Shown here: in pieces, positions 36,636-44,768 of the stretch
How positions within the stretch are numbered: the first letter of the stretch is position 1
How the letters are laid out: the number at the start of each line of letters is the position of its first letter
From: Bacillota bacterium
Lineage (GTDB): Bacteria; Bacillota; Clostridia; Oscillospirales; Oscillospiraceae
Length of the DNA stretch: 64,000 nucleotides
NCBI GenBank assembly: GCA_028719885.1
Contig: JAQYLT010000050.1
Span: 16,237 to 80,236 of the forward strand
Reading direction: 5' to 3'
Notes under the pieces: model-generated
The model's input: the letters and a program-made list of their open reading frames with translations, nothing else
Told to the model about the DNA's origin: nothing
Database searches by the model: none
Program-made: the position numbers and the translations under genes

Positions 36636-37523
36636 ATGAAGAAAGGATTATTTGCCGTGCTGGTTTTGGTTTTGGTTGCTGCCTTTGCCGCCAGCGCGAT
36701 CTATCTGGCCACCTATTTTACCGACAGCGCCAAACGCCAGATGGAGGATGATGAACGGGCCAACAAGGTGATGGAGCAGCGCCAGGAATACATCGAGAGC
36801 ACCGTGGACACCGACCCCACGGAGACTTCCTTTAACCCCTACGGCATCCCCGGCGTCAATGGCTTCGAGGACGAGTACTACACCCCCGATGTGATCAACG
36901 AGCCGGAAAACGTTCCCGAGCGCCCCGTACTGGAGAGTGGAAGCGATTTCCTCCCCTGGTACCAGGAGCTGCACAGCGAGAACCCGGATATGGTGGGCTG
37001 GCTGCAGATTGAGAACTCCAAGATCAACTATCCCGTGATGCAGACCACGGTGGACAACGCCAACTACTACCTGTACCGGGATTTCGACAAGAACGAGTCC
37101 GTCCGGGGCTGCATCTATGCCCGGGAGGAATGCGACGTGTTCAAGCCCAGCGACAACATCACCCTCTTCGGCCACAACATGAAGGACGGCAGCATGTTCG
37201 CCTACCTGGGCAACTACTACAACAAGTCCGCCTGGGAGGAAAATCCCCTGATTTTCTTCGACACCCTGAATGAATCCCATGTTTACAAGATCTTTGCCGT
37301 GTTTAAGACCTCCGGCACCGATGGCGTGGGCTTCGCCTATCACCTGATGTCGGATGCCAAGGACGAGCAGGAGTTCAACGAGTTCGTTTCCACCTGCAAA
37401 AAACTGGCCTTCTACGACACCGGCATTACCCCGGTCTATGGCGACAAGCTGCTGTGCCTCTCCACCTGCGAGTACACCATCGACAATGGCCGCTTCGTGG
37501 TTGCCGCGGTTCGGATTACCTGA
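36636..37523 (+). CDS. Class B sortase
   Basis: 295 residues from MKKGLF with GGAGG upstream. One N-terminal membrane segment (about 5-25), a roughly 60-residue linker, then the class B domain: NPDMVGWLQIENSKINYPVMQ, His180 (LFGHNM), Cys278 (LSTCEYT) and Arg286 (NGRFVV). There is no C-terminal membrane segment, unlike the pilus sortases. Class B enzymes anchor NPQTN-like or spore/iron-surface proteins. No substrate gene lies beside it. The near-consensus promoter suggests constitutive, fairly strong expression. Confidence 0.94.
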   Translation: MKKGLFAVLVLVLVAAFAASAIYLATYFTDSAKRQMEDDERANKVMEQRQEYIESTVDTDPTETSFNPYGIPGVNGFEDEYYTPDVINEPENVPERPVLESGSDFLPWYQELHSENPDMVGWLQIENSKINYPVMQTTVDNANYYLYRDFDKNESVRGCIYAREECDVFKPSDNITLFGHNMKDGSMFAYLGNYYNKSAWEENPLIFFDTLNESHVYKIFAVFKTSGTDGVGFAYHLMSDAKDEQEFNEFVSTCKKLAFYDTGITPVYGDKLLCLSTCEYTIDNGRFVVAAVRIT

Positions 37524-37596
37524 TTTGATGATGGATGAAACTGGGGGCTGTCTCACGCAGGTGGGGCGGCCCCCAAAAACGTTCACATTTCCTCTA

Positions 37597-37625
37597 TTTA
37601 CTTTTCATCGATAGAATGATATAAT
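37597..37625 (+). promoter_or_regulatory. Promoter of rodA-like gene
   Basis: TTTACT, 17 bases, consensus TATAAT, about 75 bp upstream of the TTG start. Confidence 0.55.
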
Positions 37626-37702
37626 ACACGTGTTCGTGCCCGATTGGGCCGGTTTTTTCCATTTTTCAGAACCATTTCCAGATATGGAAGGGAGGAGACT
37701 GC

Positions 37703-38875
37703 TTGCGTCGGTTTATTGAAGAATTAAAGGACTTTACTAAAAAAGGCGACTGGGTTCTGCTGATCCTATGCTTGATCACCTCCGGCTTCGGCGGCATCTG
37801 CGTGGCCAGCGCCACCAACGCCGCGAAATTTGGCAGCAACACCAAGTACATTCTGATTCAGCTGGTTGCCACCATGCTGGGAATCATGATGTTTGCCATT
37901 GTGTCCTCCATCGATGTGGACTTTATGTCGGAGCACCGGGGGCTGCTGGTTGCTTTCAACATCTTCATGCTTTTGCTGCTGATTCCCTTTGGCGATGACC
38001 ACAGCACCGGCAACAGGAGTTGGCTCACCATTCCTCTGGTTCCCGTGAGCATTCAGCCCGCCGAGATCTGTAAAATCGCCTACATCATCATCATGGCGTC
38101 GGTGATGTCATCCCACCAAAACAACATTTCCAGCATCCCCTCCGTCATGCACATGGTGTTCCACCTGGCCATCGTGGTGGGACTGAACATGGTGCTGTCC
38201 GGTGACGCCGGCGTGTCCTTGATTTTCGTGTTCATCTTCATCGGCATGGCCTTCGCCGGAGGCGTGAGCCTGTGGTGGTTCCTCCTGGCCATCGGCGCCA
38301 TTGCGGCGGCGGTGCCCCTGGTCTGGCCCTATTTGGGTACCTACCAGCAGGAGCGAATCATGGTGCTGATCGACCCGGAGTTCGACAAGATGGGCATCGG
38401 CGCCCGGTATCACAGCAAAATCAATCTTCAGTCCCTCACCGGCGGCGGCCTGACGGGGCAGGGGCTGTTCAACGGCACCCGAACCCAGGACGGCAACCTC
38501 TTCGCCCAGCACACGGACTATATCTTCTCCTCCATCGGCGAGGAGCTGGGCTTCTTCGGCTGTGTGGCGGTGATGCTTTTGGAGCTGGCCATCATTGCCC
38601 GGTGCATCCAGGTGGGTGCCCGGTGCCCGGACTACATGCGCCGGCTGATCTGCTTCGGCGCCGCCTCCGCCATGATGTTCCAGGTGCTCATCAACACCGG
38701 CATGTGCATCGGTGTTATGCCCGTTATCGGCCTGACCCTGCCGCTGATCAGCTACGGCGGCTCCTCCGTGGTTACCATCTACGCCATGCTTGGCCTGGTC
38801 TCCGGCGCCTATGCGCGACCACAATCCATGAGCCACGAGCGGTATATCCAACCCTACCGGGACTATCGCAGATAA
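37703..38875 (+). CDS. RodA/FtsW/SpoVE-family peptidoglycan glycosyltransferase
   Basis: 390 residues, about ten membrane segments; TTG start with GGGAGGAG upstream. SEDS-family landmarks: NRSWLTIP with IQPAEICKI, the large loop containing YHSKINLQSLTGGGLTGQGLFNGTRTQ, HTDYIFSSIGEELGFFG, and the C-terminal LISYGGSS. These proteins polymerise lipid II in cell elongation, division or sporulation. No paired class B penicillin-binding protein is adjacent, so which role applies is not decided; RodA-like is my best guess. Confidence 0.9.
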   Translation: MRRFIEELKDFTKKGDWVLLILCLITSGFGGICVASATNAAKFGSNTKYILIQLVATMLGIMMFAIVSSIDVDFMSEHRGLLVAFNIFMLLLLIPFGDDHSTGNRSWLTIPLVPVSIQPAEICKIAYIIIMASVMSSHQNNISSIPSVMHMVFHLAIVVGLNMVLSGDAGVSLIFVFIFIGMAFAGGVSLWWFLLAIGAIAAAVPLVWPYLGTYQQERIMVLIDPEFDKMGIGARYHSKINLQSLTGGGLTGQGLFNGTRTQDGNLFAQHTDYIFSSIGEELGFFGCVAVMLLELAIIARCIQVGARCPDYMRRLICFGAASAMMFQVLINTGMCIGVMPVIGLTLPLISYGGSSVVTIYAMLGLVSGAYARPQSMSHERYIQPYRDYRR

Positions 38876-38880
38876 GAAGA

Positions 38881-38905
38881 TCCCCCCATCAGTTTGATGG
38901 GGGGA
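38881..38905. terminator. Bidirectional terminator
   Basis: CCCCCCATCA/TGATGGGGGG hairpin between the convergent rodA-like and TRAP permease genes. Confidence 0.8.
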
Positions 38906-38915
38906 ATCGTTTCTC

Positions 38916-40865
38916 TTAGGCGGTGGCCAGGGACTGACGGCGGGTGAAGAACTGCAGCGCCACGACGATGAGGGCCAGGGCGACGCCGCCCAGGTCTGTC
39001 ACGGTGCCGGGGAAAATCAGCATCAGTCCGCCCACCAATGCCAGCAGCCGCTGATACCAGGGCATATGGGCCATCAGGTAGCCCTCCAAAGAGGCGGAGA
39101 GGCAGCAGATGCCAATGAAGGCGGTGACGCAGATGAGGATGACTTCCAGAACGTTGGTGTCAATCAGCAGCATGGCAGGGCTCATGGCAAAGGCATAGGG
39201 GACGATGAAGGCGCCGATGGCCAGCTTGGTGGCGGTGACGGCGGTTTTCATGGGACTTGCTTTGGCAATGGCGGCTCCGGCGTAGGCGGCCAGGGCCACG
39301 GGAGGCGTCAGGTCGGCCACGATGCCGAAATAGAACACGAAGAAGTGGGCTGCCACCGTGGGGACGCCCATCTGCACCAGAATGGGGGCGCAGGTGGCGG
39401 CCATGATGCAGTAGGTAGCGGTGGTGGGAACGCCCATGCCCAGCACAATGCAGCAGACCATGGTCAGCAGCAGTGCCAGCAGCACGGAGCCCCCAGCCAG
39501 GGCAACCACGCCGCTGATGATCTTGCTGGCAAGGCCCGTGATGGTGATGGTGCCCGCGATGATGCCCGCAATGCCGCAGGCGGCGGCAACGGTGATGGCA
39601 CCCTGACCGCCGGCAGCCAGAGCCTCCAGCAGACGCTTAGGGGTAATTCGGCTGTCCTTATTGAACAGGGAGACCAGGATGCAGGCCAGAATGGAAATGG
39701 CCGCGGCATACTGGATGGAGCGGGCGCTGGTAACCACCAGGTAAATCAGCAGGAACAGGGGGAACAGCAGATAGCTCTTTTTCAGCAGGGGCAGCAGCTT
39801 GGGCAGGTCCTCTCTTTTCAGACCCTTAAGCCCCAGCTTCTTGGCTTCCAGATGGACGGAGATGAAGATGCCGGTGAAGTACAGCACTGCTGGGAGAATG
39901 GCCCGCAGGACGATTTTGCTGTAGGGCTCCTGGACATATTCCGCCATTAAGAAGGCGGCGGCGCCCATGATCGGCGGCATGATCTGTCCGCCGGTGGAGG
40001 CGGCAGCCTCGGTGGCAGCGGCGAATTCCGACTTGTAGCCGGTTTTCTTCATCAAAGGGATGGTCACGGAGCCGGAGCCCACGGTGTTGGCCACGGAGGA
40101 GCCGGACACAATGCCCATCAGGGCGCTGGCCACCACGGCCACCTTGGCGGGACCGCCGGAGAAGCTGCCCACGATGGTATTGGCGATTTGGATGAAGTAC
40201 TCGGCAATGCCGGTGCGCTCCAAAAAGGCACCGAAGATGATGAACACCACAATGAACTTGGAGCAGACGTTAATGGGAGTGGAGAAGATGCCCTCCTTGC
40301 TGTAGAACAGCTGCCGCACGGCGGAGCTGACCCGGCGCAGGAAGGAGGGGTTGGGCAGTCCCACGGCCAGGGCATAGACCAGGAAAGCGGTGGCCACCAG
40401 CAAAATGGGAAGACCTACGCTTCTGCGGCAGATTTCCGCCAGGGACAGAATGCCCACAATGCCGATAACGATCTGATAGGGCTGGAACATGATGCCCTGA
40501 TGAATGATGGTTTTGGCATTGAAGGTATAGTACAGGAAAGAGCCGGTGCCCAGAATCATCAGAATGATATCATACCAGGGAATGTGGTTCACCTGCTGGT
40601 GGCCTTTCTTCGCCGGGTACACCAGATACCCCAGAAACACGATAAACGCCACAAAGGAGGTCAGCCGCACTTCGTCCAGCCAGCTGGCAAACAGGGTGAC
40701 ATACAGGCAGAACAGGGAAAAGGAAGCCAGAATGCAGCTGACAACGATTTTGGGCTTTCCCTCCCAGACCCGGGTGTTGGATTCTTTGTCGTATTTTTTC
40801 ATTACGGCTTCCAAATCGTCGCTGGGAGCGGCGGGATTGGCCGTTTTTTTCTGAAAGAGTTTCAT
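38916..40865 (-). CDS. TRAP transporter fused permease, TAXI type
   Basis: 649 residues with about 16-18 hydrophobic segments: an N-terminal four-helix DctQ-like portion fused to a DctM-like portion, as in TAXI-TRAP systems. Landmarks: SGSSVANTVGSGSVTIPLMKK, PPIMGAAAFLMAEY and GMGVPTTATYCIMA. Takes up small organic solutes using a Na+ or H+ gradient with the binding protein encoded just upstream. A hairpin between the two genes probably lowers permease expression relative to the binding protein. Confidence 0.94.
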   Translation of the reverse strand: MKLFQKKTANPAAPSDDLEAVMKKYDKESNTRVWEGKPKIVVSCILASFSLFCLYVTLFASWLDEVRLTSFVAFIVFLGYLVYPAKKGHQQVNHIPWYDIILMILGTGSFLYYTFNAKTIIHQGIMFQPYQIVIGIVGILSLAEICRRSVGLPILLVATAFLVYALAVGLPNPSFLRRVSSAVRQLFYSKEGIFSTPINVCSKFIVVFIIFGAFLERTGIAEYFIQIANTIVGSFSGGPAKVAVVASALMGIVSGSSVANTVGSGSVTIPLMKKTGYKSEFAAATEAAASTGGQIMPPIMGAAAFLMAEYVQEPYSKIVLRAILPAVLYFTGIFISVHLEAKKLGLKGLKREDLPKLLPLLKKSYLLFPLFLLIYLVVTSARSIQYAAAISILACILVSLFNKDSRITPKRLLEALAAGGQGAITVAAACGIAGIIAGTITITGLASKIISGVVALAGGSVLLALLLTMVCCIVLGMGVPTTATYCIMAATCAPILVQMGVPTVAAHFFVFYFGIVADLTPPVALAAYAGAAIAKASPMKTAVTATKLAIGAFIVPYAFAMSPAMLLIDTNVLEVILICVTAFIGICCLSASLEGYLMAHMPWYQRLLALVGGLMLIFPGTVTDLGGVALALIVVALQFFTRRQSLATA

Positions 40866-40892
40866 GTATCCTCCTTTACGTCAGGCAGGCAA

Positions 40893-40924
40893 AAACGGCT
40901 TCGGTGGAAACACCGAAGCCGTTT
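40893..40924 (-). terminator. Hairpin between TRAP binding-protein and permease genes
   Basis: AAACGGCTTCGGTG/CACCGAAGCCGTTT with GAAA (minus: TTTC) loop; a perfect 14-base stem. On the minus strand it is followed by TTTGCC, so partial termination is likely. Confidence 0.75.
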
Positions 40925-40938
40925 GTTGTGGCGGATGA

Positions 40939-41994
40939 TTACTGTGCTTCCACGGTTACGCCCTGCTCGGCATAGTATTTGGCAGCGCCCTTGTGGAAAG
41001 GAGCGGTCATGCCGCTGGTGGCGTTTTCAATGCTCAGTTCAGCGCCCTTGCCGTGCTCCTTGGCGATGTCGGCGGCGTTGTCGAAGATGGCCTTGGTGAT
41101 GTTGTAAACATCCTCCTCGCTGGCGTTGGCATCCACGATCAGGGTGGCCTTGACGGTGACGGTGTTCACGTCCTCAGTCTGGCCGTTGTAGGTGCCGGCG
41201 GGGATGGTGTAGACGGTGTAGAAAGGAGAAGCCTCCATCATGGCCTTGGCCACATCGCCGTCGATGGGAACCAGGTAGGCGGAGTTGGTGGCGCACAGCT
41301 CGCTGATGGCGGGGGTGGGAGCGCCGGCCACGATGAATGCGGCGTCAATCTTGCCGTCCTTCAGGGCGTCGGTGCTCTCGGCGAAGCTCTGGTACTGGGG
41401 CTTGATGTCGTCCACGGTCAGGCCGGCAGCGGAGAGCACGTCCACAGCGTTGAAGTACACGCCGGAGCTGGGGGCGCCGATAGAAACGGACTTGCCCTTC
41501 AGATCGGCGACGGACTTGATCTCGGGATTCATGGTGATCAGCTGGACGGCCTCGGCGTACAGACCGGCGATGACCCGGAAGGAATCAACCTTGCCGGTGG
41601 CTTCGAAGGAGCGGGTGCCCTCCCAGCCGTAGGACATGACGTCGGACTGAACGGTACCCAGGCTGTAGTCGCCCACCTGGATGCCCTGGATGTTGGCCTT
41701 GGAGCCGTCGGTGGAGACAACGGTCACATCCACGTTGGCCTTTTCTTTCATGTACCGGCCCAGGATGGTGCCGTAGGCGTAGTAGGTGCCGGCGGAGCCG
41801 CCGGTGCCCATGGTCATTCTGGTGGCAGCCTTGGGGGCTTCGGTAACGGCCTCGGTGACAGCCTCGGTCGTGGCTTCCATGGTTGCCTCGGTGGTGGCTG
41901 CTTTGGTGGGCTCCGTGGTCTTGGACTCGGAGCTGCAGGCTGCCAGGGACAGCAGCATGATCACACTCAGCGCCAGAGCGAAAATTCTCTTCAT
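40939..41994 (-). CDS. TAXI-family TRAP solute-binding lipoprotein
   Basis: 351 residues. Signal peptide with lipobox LAAC (Cys near residue 20), then a low-complexity Thr/Glu/Ala linker (about 25-57), then the binding domain: MTMGTGGSAGTYYAYG, GVQSDV-like GTVQSDVMSYGW, SIGAPSSGVYFNA. TAXI proteins deliver substrates such as glutamate or dicarboxylates to the fused permease; the ligand is not predictable. Good promoter upstream. Confidence 0.95.
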   Translation of the reverse strand: MKRIFALALSVIMLLSLAACSSESKTTEPTKAATTEATMEATTEAVTEAVTEAPKAATRMTMGTGGSAGTYYAYGTILGRYMKEKANVDVTVVSTDGSKANIQGIQVGDYSLGTVQSDVMSYGWEGTRSFEATGKVDSFRVIAGLYAEAVQLITMNPEIKSVADLKGKSVSIGAPSSGVYFNAVDVLSAAGLTVDDIKPQYQSFAESTDALKDGKIDAAFIVAGAPTPAISELCATNSAYLVPIDGDVAKAMMEASPFYTVYTIPAGTYNGQTEDVNTVTVKATLIVDANASEEDVYNITKAIFDNAADIAKEHGKGAELSIENATSGMTAPFHKGAAKYYAEQGVTVEAQ

Positions 41995-42032
41995 TGTGTT
42001 TCCTCCTGTTTTTGTAAAAGATTACAGGTCCT

Positions 42033-42061
42033 ATTATATAATAATGTATGAATAATTGCAA
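42033..42061 (-). promoter_or_regulatory. Promoter of TRAP operon
   Basis: Read on the minus strand: TTGCAA, 17 bases, consensus TATAAT. Confidence 0.75.
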
Positions 42062-42405
42062 GGCGAAAAATGCAGAATGGCGCGCTGCGATTGTTTGACT
42101 CCACTTGCAGAAATTCATATTTCGGTGATAATTCCGCCATAATTGCAGGAAATGGAAGAGTTTTGAAAGTTATCCTGCAAATTCAATCAAGAGAAATGTG
42201 CAATCTGCACAAGGAAAAAGCCGGAAATGAGAAGAAATTATACATGATAATCCGGCAGAAATATGTTCAAAATCTGCCATGGGAGGAAGCTCCACCGGCA
42301 AAAACAACAAAATGGTTCGATGAGCAGCATAAACTTGCAAAAAGAACATCTGTTTTTAAAACACGGACAATTTTCGGACGTTTCGCATAGGCGTAATAGG
42401 CAGGT
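42062..42405. other. AT-richer gap without a supported gene
   Basis: An open frame from 42070 to 42390 (+) has no ribosome binding site and its product resembles nothing I recognise. I see no hairpin, tRNA or riboswitch pattern here. Confidence 0.5.
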
Positions 42406-42680
42406 TAATTGGGATTTGACGAGATGTTTCGTAGGGAACGGATTTATCCGTTCCGTCCGGTAACGTTTTTATGGGATGCACGTTGGATGGAAAAATGTTG
42501 AAAAAAGAACCCGTTACCATCCAACGAACTACGGATTTTCATCCGCCTTTCGGAACGGATGAATCCGTTCCCTACACAAAACACAACATTTTCTCGATTC
42601 AATACTCCCAGTGATTTACGAACAGGGCGGAACGCATGAATGCGTTCCCTACGAACACATACTGACAAATTCCAATTCTC
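42406..42680. repeat. Mosaic hairpin-cassette element, copy 5
   Basis: Ends TAATTGGGATTTGACG and CAAATTCCAATTCTC. Three cassettes: GGAACGGAT/ATCCGTTCC, an imperfect-loop GGAACGGAT variant and GGAACGCAT/ATGCGTTCC. GTAGGG and CCCTAC border them outward. Confidence 0.85.
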
Positions 42681-42759
42681 AGATCATTCCATATGCTATT
42701 TCACCAAAAGAATGTCCATAGACTGTTCATATTTTGGCAACAGAAGCCTGGGTTTTTCC

Positions 42760-42788
42760 TTGCTTTTCGGAGCAAATGGGAGTATACT
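42760..42788 (+). promoter_or_regulatory. Promoter of uracil/xanthine permease gene
   Basis: TTGCTT, 17 bases, TATACT. Transcription would start about 15 bases before the leader hairpin. Confidence 0.6.
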
Positions 42789-42809
42789 GTCAAAGAACAA
42801 AGAAAAGAG

Positions 42810-42849
42810 GGAGGAGTCATGGTAAAAATCCATTGATTCCTCCTTTTTT
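42810..42849 (+). promoter_or_regulatory. Attenuator-like leader hairpin of permease gene
   Basis: GGAGGAGTCATGG pairs with CCATTGATTCCTCC (one bulge, one mismatch), followed by TTTTTT: an intrinsic-terminator shape in the 5' leader. The 5' arm contains a strong ribosome binding site and an ATG opening a five-codon frame (MVKIH, 42819-42836) that ends inside the 3' arm. A ribosome on this mini-frame would melt the hairpin. Regulation by leader translation or initiation-linked control is inference. Confidence 0.6.
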
Positions 42850-42875
42850 CAAAAAAAGAAAGGATGATTTTTCCA

Positions 42876-44255
42876 ATGGCAAAACCTGAGAAAAACACCG
42901 ATGCCGTCTATGATGCCAGCACCCTGGGTACTCCCAAGCAGCTGGTTCTGGGCGTGCAGCACCTGTTCGCCATGTTTGGTGCCACTGTGCTGGTTCCTGT
43001 CATCACCGGCTTGGATGTGGCCAACGCGCTGCTGTTCGCGGGTCTGGGCACGCTGCTGTTCCACCTGCTCACCGGTCGGAAGGTTCCCGCATTCCTGGGC
43101 TCCTCCTTTGCCTTCCTGGGCGGCTATGCGGCTATCAGCGGCATGAGCGAGAGCTACGGCTTCAACACCCTGCCCTATGCCTGCTTCGGCGTGGCCTGCG
43201 CGGGTCTGGTGTACCTGGTGGTGTCCGCCCTGTTCAAGGTCTTCGGCGCCAAAAAGGTCATGCGTTATTTCCCGCCCATCGTCACCGGCCCCATCATCAT
43301 CTGCATCGGCCTGACCCTGGCTTCCTCCGCCATCAACAACTGCTCCGCTAACTGGTGGATTGCATTGGTTGCCATTCTCATTGTGGTGGTGGCAAACATC
43401 TGGGGCAAGGGCATGGTGAAGATCATTCCCATCCTGCTGGGTGTGGTCGGCTCCTATGTGTTTGCTATGATTGTGGATGCCGATTCCCGGGCGAATTTCA
43501 CCAAGCTGGTTGGCGAGGCTGCCTGGATCGGCCTGCCTATCAGCTGGGACAAGACCGCCCTGTCCATCTTCGGCAAGAATTTTGACGGCGGCCTGCTGAT
43601 CACCGCCATCATCACCATCATGCCCATCTCCCTGGCGACCATGATGGAGCATGTGGGCGACATCTGCGCCATTTCCTCCACCGTGGGCAAGAACTTCGTG
43701 GAGGACCCCGGCCTGCACCGCACCCTGCTGGGCGACGGCCTGGCTACCGTGGTGGCCTCCCTCTTCGGCGCTCCCGCCAATACCACCTACGGTGAGAACA
43801 CCGGCGTGCTGGCGCTTTCCAAGGTTTACGATCCCAAGGTGGTCCGGCTGGCTGCCTACTTCGCTGTGATCCTGTCTTTCTGCCCCAAGTTCGCCGCTGT
43901 GATTCGCGCCATGCCCGCCGCCACCATGGGCGGTGTCAGCCTGGTGCTCTACGGCATGATCTCCGCTGTGGGTGTGCGGAACGTGGTGGAGAACCGGGTG
44001 GACTTCACCAAGAGCCGCAACGTGCTGATTGCCGCCATGATCATGGGTCTGGCCATCGGTGTGAGCACCAGCGCTGCCGGTGCCATCAGCTTCACCCTGG
44101 GCTCCGTGAACATCAGCTTCTCCGGCCTGGCCGTGGCTGCTCTGGTGGGCATCGTGATGAACGCCGTGCTCCCCGGCAAGGACTATGAGTTCGGCGCCAA
44201 TGAGCAGGGCGATACCGCCGTGGTCAACATGGGCTCCCGGGCAACCAAGAAATAA
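42876..44255 (+). CDS. Uracil/xanthine permease (UraA/NCS2 family)
   Basis: 459 residues. MAKPEK is chosen as start because AAGGA sits 11 bases upstream; an ATG four codons earlier overlaps that site. Twelve to fourteen membrane segments with the nucleobase-transporter landmarks QHLFAMFGATVLVPVITG, PAFLGSSFAFLGG, EHVGDICAISSTVG and the GAPANTTYGENTGVLALSKVYDP motif. Imports uracil, or possibly xanthine/uric acid, by proton symport. Leader hairpin upstream suggests nucleotide-level control. Confidence 0.93.
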   Translation: MAKPEKNTDAVYDASTLGTPKQLVLGVQHLFAMFGATVLVPVITGLDVANALLFAGLGTLLFHLLTGRKVPAFLGSSFAFLGGYAAISGMSESYGFNTLPYACFGVACAGLVYLVVSALFKVFGAKKVMRYFPPIVTGPIIICIGLTLASSAINNCSANWWIALVAILIVVVANIWGKGMVKIIPILLGVVGSYVFAMIVDADSRANFTKLVGEAAWIGLPISWDKTALSIFGKNFDGGLLITAIITIMPISLATMMEHVGDICAISSTVGKNFVEDPGLHRTLLGDGLATVVASLFGAPANTTYGENTGVLALSKVYDPKVVRLAAYFAVILSFCPKFAAVIRAMPAATMGGVSLVLYGMISAVGVRNVVENRVDFTKSRNVLIAAMIMGLAIGVSTSAAGAISFTLGSVNISFSGLAVAALVGIVMNAVLPGKDYEFGANEQGDTAVVNMGSRATKK

Positions 44256-44266
44256 ATTAAAATCAC

Positions 44267-44302
44267 AAAGCCCTCCGCGCAGGTTTGCGCGGAGGGCTTT
44301 TT
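44267..44302 (+). terminator. Terminator of permease gene
   Basis: AAAGCCCTCCGCGC/GCGCGGAGGGCTTT with a six-base loop and T-run. Confidence 0.9.
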
Positions 44303-44365
44303 CTATTCTCTGACGAGCTTAGCTGGTTAAAAATGGTTGCATAATCGTCCTCTCATTTTCATGGT

Positions 44366-44680
44366 AAATTGGAGGTTGTAGAGATATTTCGTAGGGAACG
44401 GATTTATCCGTTCCGAAACGTTGGTGAACATCCTCGGCTCGTTGGATGGTAGCGGGTTACCATTTTCAACATTTTTCCATTCAACATACTCCAACAAAAA
44501 CGTTACCCAGGCGGAACGGATAAATCCGTTCCCTACGAACACGTTGGAAGGTGTCCCATTCAACATACTGTCGGAATTTTTATTGGGGCGGTACCGGTCG
44601 AGGGGCCCAGGAGTTGTGGGTTGATTGCCCAAGGTTCGTAACGATTTGGCCGCGGGGCCTCCCCGCCAAATTCCAATTTG
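44366..44680. repeat. Mosaic hairpin-cassette element with module B, copy 6
   Basis: Left end AAATTGGAGGTTG. Two GGAACGGAT/ATCCGTTCC cassettes facing each other are followed by module B (44583-44680), which ends in CAAATTCCAATTTG. The cassette part has no right end of its own here, so module B seems to have replaced it. Confidence 0.85.
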
Positions 44681-44719
44681 ACGGCTGGTCACGCAGGGAG
44701 CGTTGGCTGGCGGCTTATT

Positions 44720-44755
44720 AAAAAATGGGCTGCCCCGAAATGCACGGGGCGGCCC
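44720..44755 (-). terminator. Terminator of M18 aminopeptidase gene
   Basis: GGGCTGCCCCG/CGGGGCGGCCC with TTTTTT following on the minus strand. Confidence 0.85.
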
Positions 44756-44768
44756 GGATGATGGATTC

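Noticed and set aside
42070..42390. 106-codon plus-strand frame
   Set aside because: No ribosome binding site, no recognisable homology, odd composition.
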